Assembly (NCBI GenBank): GCA_030147305.1
Contig: JASLAE010000086.1
Span: 1-11,646 of the forward strand
Reading direction: 5' to 3'
Source: Cesiribacter sp.
GTDB lineage: Bacteria > Bacteroidota > Bacteroidia > Cytophagales > Cyclobacteriaceae
DNA length: 11,646 nt
Positions 7,901 through 11,646 of the stretch are shown here, piece after piece. The notes beneath the pieces were generated by a model, which had not been told where the DNA came from, made no database searches, and was given only the letters and a program-made list of their open reading frames with translations. The position numbers and the translations under genes were made by a program. How positions within the stretch are numbered: the first letter of the stretch is position 1; each line of letters opens with the position of its first letter.

Positions 7901-7913
7901 TGAGGTCTGGTAA
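4911..7913 (+). CDS. Large multi-pass membrane protein with C-terminal TPR repeats, function unknown
   Basis: A 1000-residue protein with about 11 hydrophobic segments in the first 410 residues (roughly 16-38, 89-110, 118-136, 150-166, 173-195, 208-236, 248-266, 279-297, 313-332, 347-370, 390-409). A long helical region with tetratricopeptide-like repeats follows. The clearest repeats are YANLANLYQQENLFFDALF near 486-504 and YNNLGLAYGATQLADSAFYF near 520-539; further Ala/Leu/Gln-rich helical pairs continue to the end. TPRs usually bind other proteins, so I infer a membrane-anchored scaffold, with the repeats probably on one side of the inner membrane. I see no catalytic motif. ATG 4911 is preferred over the in-frame GTG at 4908. 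It follows the gatC remnant at nine bases with no terminator, so it is probably co-transcribed with plsC. Confidence 0.8.
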   Translation: MNQFAYWNNWPKPYRILFLMLLVLLAGSILYFILSIFYGADFVIEWILHPSLDPIQVSLPAWQHPLLDVQVPVETYVVKQTYWGSNLRINYIAAAISLFFFLIALAVALSCLTTLSRLWFMVGIAAFCGVVVLLRLEQLGVLGRFDNTPTAAVFLLLLPLAYYFHAIRPQTAFLLRLIVFTGLTALLTAAMGMLATVQHPMLYVVNYGLPAWLGLSFLLLVLVGPEIIAGILYLVTATATPNSKGSLRHFTLASGLYLLNLLLYYLQEREYIDWNIYVIGPYWILLLSILTGLWTLRLRKETLGGVLQIEPYGLFLYLSLAMLTLSTLAYAAATANDPLLETFEDAILYTHIGLGFTLLLYIIANFYGLLRENQRVYRVLYRPQFMPLFTARLAGLIIVVAFFVVRGNYALFQTMAGYYNGIGDVYAAQQDLITSQNYYKLGSQYQFRNHRSNYALASLALGVEQSRPSMLFLKEAVERQPTPYAYANLANLYQQENLFFDALFTLRLGIKQFPLAGQLYNNLGLAYGATQLADSAFYFLRAAAADDESQEVAQANMLGVLAQRGVKIAPDSLLSWHTNQNLALQTNFLAMANQFGYRPEVTHAPLQVMNTDSSILAPLYMLNYALQAKQADTVLLNRVNERYQQASLSAMEEQWGLAYALLLYRQPNYYAAFGTMQDLADRSQFNKITYYKILGQWALEQNAPQLAAEWFEQAYMRGDATAGFYRAMALADAGLAEEAAQLWMNLPDSALNNDLRTRKSLAMMALSNSPLEELPQPDAIAPLRLRLRANSLIPAETNALLANIVNTPAKANTLLFLAQTALKEEDRAAAQTYLQQLDGLHSSLSGRQQQAVQALRIRYKINAGSKSSSGANPANELLQLQQAAAEQLAQGNTAAALALLHQVAAASPFEEAAILQAVHLHNAQKQPDEAYSLLRKALQLNKYAVPLLEAYAMQSLRLGLSTYSEETLEILKTTAQPNRYINFLKEYADLRNSLENREVW
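7873..7909 (+). repeat. Inverted repeat at the end of the TPR gene
   Basis: CAGACCTCA (7873-7881) is the exact reverse complement of TGAGGTCTG (7901-7909), within the last codons and ending two bases before the TAA. A second, shorter hairpin (CTCAC 7886-7890 with GTGAG 7900-7904) competes for the same right arm. No T-run follows, so it is not a standard intrinsic terminator; it could protect the 3' end of the RNA or be chance. Confidence 0.4.
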
Positions 7914-8074
7914 AAAGGCAAACACAAAAGGCTTCTGGCATTATTTACAGCCGCAGACACCTAACCTTGGCTTAGGGTTTGCGTAAAAAAAGTACAACCT
8001 TTTTGGTCTTGTGCGCAGTTAGAGTCTATAAAGGCTTTAAAAGTGCAATTTTTTAAATTCAAAAGCTACTTTTT

Positions 8075-8317
8075 ATGAAGCCTATAGATTTTGATAAATT
8101 AAGCCTTGATGAGAAAGCCAGATTGATTCTTAGCAAAGGCGTTTATGTTTCCAAATCTGAATTTTTTCAGCTGGAAATATCGCTCTACAGAATAGACAAT
8201 GATTTTGTTGAACTCTGGTATGAGCCTATTACCGGACGTGTCATTAGAATTGATTACCTCAAGGAGAAAGAAATAAATCCTTATCTGAAACATTTATGTG
8301 CTTCTAATTTAAATTAG
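8075..8317 (+). CDS. Small hypothetical protein (80 aa)
   Basis: An 80-residue acidic-to-neutral soluble protein with no signal peptide or membrane segment. It begins MKPIDFDKLSLDEKARLILS, with a helix-forming LDEKARLILSKG segment, and continues as predicted beta-strands (EFFQLEISLYRIDNDFVELW, then YEPITGRVIRIDYL). The W-Y-x-P-x-T-G-R-V stretch gives it the look of a real folded domain, not a chance frame, and the codon use is unremarkable. I do not recognise a named family; my impression is that short proteins of this pattern recur in Cytophagales. It stands between two noncoding gaps, with the strong hairpin at 8421-8453 the nearest terminator, so it is probably monocistronic. No Shine-Dalgarno; the ATG follows a T-run. 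Confidence 0.65.
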   Translation: MKPIDFDKLSLDEKARLILSKGVYVSKSEFFQLEISLYRIDNDFVELWYEPITGRVIRIDYLKEKEINPYLKHLCASNLN

Positions 8318-8420
8318 AGCAGAAGCATAAGAATATAAGAGGTTGAACCTGTAATCCTTCCTATGCTCCTTTTATCAAAAAATGTTTGGTAAAGCTTTCT
8401 TTTACTGCGTTATTCGGTAC

Positions 8421-8453
8421 AACCTTTTATAGTAAAATATAAAAGGTTTTTTT
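8421..8453 (+). terminator. Strong intrinsic terminator-like hairpin just before the ABC ATPase
   Basis: AACCTTTTATA (8421-8431) pairs perfectly with TATAAAAGGTT (8438-8448) around a 6-base loop, and the T-run continues to 8453. It is the likely terminator of the 80-residue protein gene, but it ends only 21 bases before the next ATG. It could therefore also act as an attenuator for that gene. Confidence 0.7.
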
Positions 8454-8474
8454 CTTTCTAAATAATTCAAAAGC

Positions 8475-9194
8475 ATGAAAGAGGTTATTCAAACCAGCAA
8501 CATCTCAAAGGTTTATCGCATGGGCACAGAAACGGTAAATGCCCTTAAATCTATCTCTATTCAGGTAATGCGGGGAGAATATGTTGCTTTTATGGGTCCC
8601 TCCGGTAGCGGTAAGTCTACTTTCATGAACATTGTTGGCTGCCTGGACACCCCTACCAGCGGTCAGTATATCCTAAACGGTCATGATGTAAGCTCCCTAA
8701 GCGAAAACTCGCTTGCTGAAATCAGAAACAAAGAAATTGGTTTTGTTTTTCAAACTTTTAACCTTTTGCCCAGGCAAACCGCGCTGGAGAATGTTGCCCT
8801 TCCCCTGATCTATGCAGGCTACAGCTCACGACAGCGCGCAGAAAAAGCTTACGCTACGCTGGAAAGTGTAGGATTGGCAGATCGGGCAAAGCACAAGCCC
8901 AACGAACTCTCAGGTGGACAGCGGCAACGCGTTGCCATTGCCCGTGCGTTGGTAAATGACCCCAGTATTATCCTGGCTGATGAACCAACCGGTAACCTCG
9001 ACACCAAAACTTCTTATGGTATTATGGAGTTATTTCAGCGGCTGCACGACGGCGGCAATACCATAATTATGGTTACGCACGAAGATGACATTGCCCACTA
9101 TGCCCACCGCATTGTACGCATGCGCGATGGTCTGGTAGAAACAGATCTGATTAACGAAGAGCGTATTCATACGCTAAAACAAAGCATTTTGTGA
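8475..9194 (+). CDS. ABC transporter ATP-binding protein, LolD/MacB type
   Basis: A complete 239-residue nucleotide-binding domain. Walker A is GPSGSGKST at 41-49, the Q-loop Gln93 is in VFQTFNLLP, the signature LSGGQ is at 145-149, Walker B IILADE ends in catalytic Glu170, the D-loop is GNLD and the H-loop is His202. The GxLDxPTSG region and the VFQTFNLLPRQTALENVxLP run are typical of the LolD/MacB/FtsE-like group, whose partners are inner-membrane permeases moving lipoproteins, antibiotics or cell-division signals. No permease lies in this window, so the partner must be encoded elsewhere. It overlaps the next gene by four bases (GTGA), suggesting translational coupling. The hairpin immediately upstream may control it. 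The family level is certain; the substrate is not. Confidence 0.93.
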   Translation: MKEVIQTSNISKVYRMGTETVNALKSISIQVMRGEYVAFMGPSGSGKSTFMNIVGCLDTPTSGQYILNGHDVSSLSENSLAEIRNKEIGFVFQTFNLLPRQTALENVALPLIYAGYSSRQRAEKAYATLESVGLADRAKHKPNELSGGQRQRVAIARALVNDPSIILADEPTGNLDTKTSYGIMELFQRLHDGGNTIIMVTHEDDIAHYAHRIVRMRDGLVETDLINEERIHTLKQSIL

Positions 9195-9748
9195 AAATAT
9201 ATACTAAAACGGGCGATGCCGGCACCACAGCCCTGTTGGGAGGTACCCGTGTAGGCAAAAACCACCTGCGCCTGGAAGCCTACGGAACCCTGGACGAACT
9301 GAATTCCTGGATGGGCCTGCTGCGCGATTTTAAGGTAAACGTATCACGCCATGCATTTTTAAAAGAGGTACAGGATATGCTCTTTACCCTGGGCTCGCAC
9401 CTGGCCACTGCCCCGGGCAAGCAGGTACGCCATTTACCCACCTATACAGCAGAAGACATTGCTGCGCTGGAGCAACAAATTGACCAGATGGAAGACGGGC
9501 TGCCTGCACTGAAGAACTTTATTTTACCGGGTGGCCATCCGGAGGTATCGCAGTGCCACATTGCCCGCTGCGTTTGTCGCAGAGCCGAACGGCTTGCCGT
9601 GGCACTCCATGAACAGGAGCCTTTAGACCCTAATATCCTGATGTACCTGAACCGTTTGTCTGACTATCTGTTTGTGCTGGCCAGGCGTATGGGATACGAC
9701 CTGGGTGCTTCAGAAGTAGCCTGGCAACCCAGAAAGCTTGCCGATTGA
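9191..9748 (+). CDS. Cob(I)alamin adenosyltransferase, PduO type
   Basis: A 185-residue protein matching the PduO/MMAB family, cytosolic trimers that transfer the 5'-deoxyadenosyl group of ATP onto cob(I)alamin to make adenosylcobalamin. Visible family features are the N-terminal ATP-binding TKTGDAGTT at 5-13, GTLDELNSWMGL at 32-43, FILPGG at 110-115, the active-site CRRAER at 129-134 and NRLSDYLFVLAR at 154-165. The length is normal. The start is GTG, overlapping the ATPase stop codon as GTGA; the N-terminus MKIYTKTGD is exactly where the family begins, which fixes this start. Likely cofactor users elsewhere in the genome would be methylmalonyl-CoA mutase or a B12-dependent ribonucleotide reductase (inference). 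Confidence 0.94.
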   Translation: MKIYTKTGDAGTTALLGGTRVGKNHLRLEAYGTLDELNSWMGLLRDFKVNVSRHAFLKEVQDMLFTLGSHLATAPGKQVRHLPTYTAEDIAALEQQIDQMEDGLPALKNFILPGGHPEVSQCHIARCVCRRAERLAVALHEQEPLDPNILMYLNRLSDYLFVLARRMGYDLGASEVAWQPRKLAD

Positions 9749-9768
9749 GTAGAATGTGTCTATATTTA
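9738..9768 (+). promoter_or_regulatory. Possible promoter before ilvE
   Basis: TTG at 9738-9740 and TATATTTA at 9761-9768 are 20 bases apart, near the Bacteroidota TTTG / TAnnTTTG pattern with one mismatch in the -7 element. The -33 part lies inside the end of the adenosyltransferase gene. The leader would be about 70 bases. Confidence 0.3.
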
Positions 9769-9843
9769 GGCAGCTTATATGTGCCAATCTCGTATAAGAT
9801 TTAAAGCTTGTGTCCCATTTTTTCAGGATCAAAATTCAGTAAC

Positions 9844-10908
9844 ATGGTCGATACCCTCAATATTAAAATCAGCAAGTCTCCACAGAGCCGCATCTCAGAA
9901 GTTGATTTCAACAACATACCTTTTGGCCGGGTCTTTTCTGACCATATGTTTATTGCCGATTATAATGGCAAAAGCTGGAGCAATCTGCGCATAGAGCCTT
10001 ACAAGCCCCTACAGCTAAGCCCTGCCAACTCTGCCCTGCACTATGGCCAGAGCATTTTTGAAGGCATGAAGGCCTATAAGAACAAGGATCAGGAGGTGCT
10101 GATCTTCCGGCCGCTGGCTAATTTTAACCGCCTGAATCTTTCTGCTGTACGTATGTGTATTCCGCAGCTACCAGAAGAAGTGTTCATGGGCGGTCTTACA
10201 GAGCTTCTTCGCCTGGATCGTGATTGGGTACCAGCCAAAGAAAATACATCGCTTTACATTCGCCCGTTTATTTTCGCGGCAGACGATTACCTGGGTATCC
10301 GTCCTTCCGATACCTATAAGTTCATGATCTTTACCTGCCCCGTAGGTGCTTATTATTCTGAGCCTGTACGGGTAAAAATAGAAACTAACTACAGCCGTGC
10401 CGCCACCGGTGGAACAGGGGCTGCCAAAGCGGCGGGCAATTATGCTGCTTCGCTCCTGCCTGCGCTAAAAGCTCAGCAACAGGGCTATCAGCAGTTGCTC
10501 TGGACAGATGCTAAATCACATCAGTACATCGAGGAGTCCGGTACCATGAATGTGATGTTTATCATTGATGGCAAGCTTATCACAGCGCCACTGGGAGACA
10601 CCATTCTGGCTGGCATTACGCGCGACAGTGTACTAACCCTGGCCCGCGAGTGGGGATATGCTGTTGAAGAACGCAAGGTAGCCGTACAGGAAGTTGTAGA
10701 GGCCGCCCAGCAGGGCCGTATCCAGGAAGCCTTTGGCACCGGTACTGCCGCAACCATTGCCCACATTGCAAGCATTGGCCATGAAGACCAGGATTATGCC
10801 CTGCCACCAGTAGCTGGCCGTGAGTTCTCGCACCGTGTTTTTAATGCCATGAATGATATTAAAACCGGCGCCGTGGCAGACAAATGGGACTGGGTCTATA
10901 AAGTCTAA
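9844..10908 (+). CDS. ilvE: Branched-chain amino acid aminotransferase
   Basis: A 354-residue fold-type IV PLP enzyme that interconverts leucine, isoleucine and valine with their 2-oxo acids using glutamate/2-oxoglutarate, in the cytosol. Signs are FGRVFSDHMF at 27-36, HYGQSIFEGMKAYK at 66-79, RLNLSA near 96-101, YIRPFIFA at 138-145, and the PLP Schiff-base Lys195 in TGAAKAAGNYAAS. Later come the cofactor-contacting EESGTMNVMF at 230-239 and GITRDSV. The layout fits the longer BCAT subfamily (ilvE class II), with a normal length. The ATG at 9844 is chosen over an upstream TTG at 9808 because the protein then begins MVDTLNIKIS, as relatives do. It has its own likely promoter and a strong terminator, so it is probably transcribed alone. 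Confidence 0.95.
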   Translation: MVDTLNIKISKSPQSRISEVDFNNIPFGRVFSDHMFIADYNGKSWSNLRIEPYKPLQLSPANSALHYGQSIFEGMKAYKNKDQEVLIFRPLANFNRLNLSAVRMCIPQLPEEVFMGGLTELLRLDRDWVPAKENTSLYIRPFIFAADDYLGIRPSDTYKFMIFTCPVGAYYSEPVRVKIETNYSRAATGGTGAAKAAGNYAASLLPALKAQQQGYQQLLWTDAKSHQYIEESGTMNVMFIIDGKLITAPLGDTILAGITRDSVLTLAREWGYAVEERKVAVQEVVEAAQQGRIQEAFGTGTAATIAHIASIGHEDQDYALPPVAGREFSHRVFNAMNDIKTGAVADKWDWVYKV

Positions 10909-10959
10909 ATCTATAGCCTTATCGATTATTCCTTCAGGCTGTAAATTCATAACCAATAA

Positions 10960-10997
10960 GAGCAGCACCGGCGTTAACCTGGTGCTGCTCCTTTTTT
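10960..10997 (+). terminator. Rho-independent terminator after ilvE
   Basis: GAGCAGCACC (10960-10969) pairs perfectly with GGTGCTGCTC (10981-10990), ten GC-rich pairs around an 11-base loop. One C and six T residues (10992-10997) follow. Confidence 0.92.
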
Positions 10998-11036
10998 AGT
11001 AAGGTACTGGCAGCAGCTAAGCTTGCGGCCACTCGC

Positions 11037-11044
11037 TAATTTTG
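11037..11044 (+). promoter_or_regulatory. Candidate -7 promoter element for prfB
   Basis: TAATTTTG matches the Bacteroidota TAnnTTTG consensus exactly and lies after the ilvE terminator. This gives a leader of roughly 60 bases before the prfB ATG. No convincing TTTG is found at the expected -33 distance, so the call rests on one element. Confidence 0.45.
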
Positions 11045-11113
11045 TACCTTTACACTGTTGTTTACGTTTTTTTTTGACATACAATTTATCATCAGCATCT
11101 AACCACCAAACAT

Positions 11114-11646
11114 ATGACCATAGAACAGCTCAAGGACGTGAAGGCCCGCATTTCGGCCTTAAGGAGGTATCTTTGACTACGATACCAAGAAGCAAGAAAT
11201 AGAAGATTTTGAGAGCATGACGCTACAAGCCAGCTTTTGGGACGATCCCAAAGAAGCTGAGCGCATCATGCGGGAGATTAGAAGTCGCAAGGCCTGGACC
11301 AACAGTTACGAGCAGGCACAAGCCATTTACGATGATTTAACAACCTTCTGGGAATTTATGGAGGCTGGTGATGCCACGGAAGCAGAGGTTGACAAAGAAC
11401 ACCAAAAGTTGCTTAATGCGCTGGAAGAGGTTGAATTCCGCAAGATGCTGAGTGGAGAGGAAGATCAGCTCAATGCAATGCTCGAGATCAATTCCGGTGC
11501 GGGCGGTACTGAAAGCCAGGACTGGGCCAGCATGCTGATGCGGATGTACATCATGTGGGGCGAGAAAAACGGCTATAAGGTCCGGGAAGTAAACATGCAG
11601 CAGGGAGAAACTGCCGGCATCAAATCTGTTACCCTGGAATTTGAAG
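11114..11646 (+). CDS. prfB: Peptide chain release factor 2 (5' part, with programmed +1 frameshift)
   Basis: RF2 recognises UGA and UAA stop codons and releases the finished peptide at the ribosome. The first frame codes 20 residues (MTIEQLKDVKARISALRRYL) and stops at TGA 11174-11176. Reading resumes one base forward as DYDTKKQEIEDFESMTLQAS, which is the normal RF2 continuation. The second frame stays open to the window edge, giving about 177 of an expected 360-370 residues. The N-terminal helical domain is complete and the start of the core is visible (EINSGAGGTESQDWASMLMRMY near 126-147 of the fused chain). The GGQ catalytic loop lies beyond the edge. The split is the classical autoregulation: low RF2 causes slow stopping at UGA and more frameshifting, so more RF2. 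Confidence 0.95.
11161..11177 (+). promoter_or_regulatory. prfB programmed +1 frameshift site
   Basis: AAGGAGGT (11161-11168) is a perfect Shine-Dalgarno-like stimulator. It is followed by TAT, the slippery CTT (11171-11173) and TGA (11174-11176) with C next, the same arrangement as in E. coli prfB (CUU UGA C with an upstream SD-like element). The ribosome slips from CTT to TTT and continues with GAC at 11175. Confidence 0.93.

Noticed and set aside
8305..8316. Palindrome TAATTTAAATTA at the end of the 80-residue protein gene.
   Set aside because: It is made only of A and T and falls in the last codons; such palindromes are common in AT-rich sequence.
7992..8428. 12-base direct repeat GTACAACCTTTT at 7992-8003 and 8417-8428, both upstream of gene starts.
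   Set aside because: A few 12-base matches are expected by chance in a window this long, the flanks do not match, and the second copy is partly the arm of a terminator hairpin.
9774..9798. CTTATA / TATAAG inverted repeat in the ilvE leader.
   Set aside because: Six AT-rich pairs with a 13-base loop are too weak to support a regulatory site.
9808..9843. Longer ilvE product starting at TTG 9808.
   Set aside because: The added residues are unlike the family, while ATG 9844 gives the usual N-terminus.
11174..11176. Reading prfB as a pseudogene because of the TGA after codon 20.
   Set aside because: The SD-like element, CTT TGA C context and perfect +1 continuation show programmed frameshifting, not decay.

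Overview
The window looks like chromosomal DNA of a Bacteroidota bacterium, probably of the Cytophagales type. This is an inference from four signs: none of the ten gene starts has a Shine-Dalgarno sequence; possible promoters resemble the Bacteroidota -33 TTTG / -7 TAnnTTTG pattern; there is a PQQ dehydrogenase lipoprotein with a built-in cytochrome c; and the type of branched-chain aminotransferase and RF2 fits. No rRNA, tRNA, CRISPR array, insertion sequence, phage gene or recognisable defence system was seen. Most of the window is ordinary housekeeping and envelope content.

Layout. Minus strand, 2082 to the left edge: a lipoprotein PQQ-dependent dehydrogenase with an inserted c-type cytochrome domain, cut by the edge. 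A 257-base gap separates it from a divergent TVP38/TMEM64 membrane protein (2340-3143). A small AT-richer outer-membrane-type protein follows (3237-3911); its start codon lies in one arm of a perfect 11-bp inverted repeat, and a good terminator stands behind it. Next comes a likely operon: a PlsC-type acyltransferase (4003-4794), a broken gatC (4736-4901) and a 1000-residue protein with about 11 membrane helices and a TPR tail (4911-7913). An 80-residue unknown protein (8075-8317) is followed by a strong terminator-like hairpin that ends just before a LolD/MacB-type ABC ATPase (8475-9194). The ATPase overlaps a PduO-type cob(I)alamin adenosyltransferase by four bases (GTGA). Then come branched-chain aminotransferase ilvE (9844-10908), a strong terminator, and the 5' half of prfB with its programmed +1 frameshift.

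The genes do not form one pathway. Those with recognisable roles cover sugar or alcohol oxidation at the membrane, phospholipid synthesis, envelope ABC transport, cobalamin activation, branched-chain amino acid metabolism and translation termination.

The best leads are the gatC remnant, which keeps both conserved ends but has lost about 40 central codons and changes frame; the start-codon hairpin at 3201-3240; the contrast between a perfect Shine-Dalgarno-like stimulator inside prfB and its absence at every gene start; and the hairpin immediately before the ABC ATPase. No clear new multi-gene system was found.
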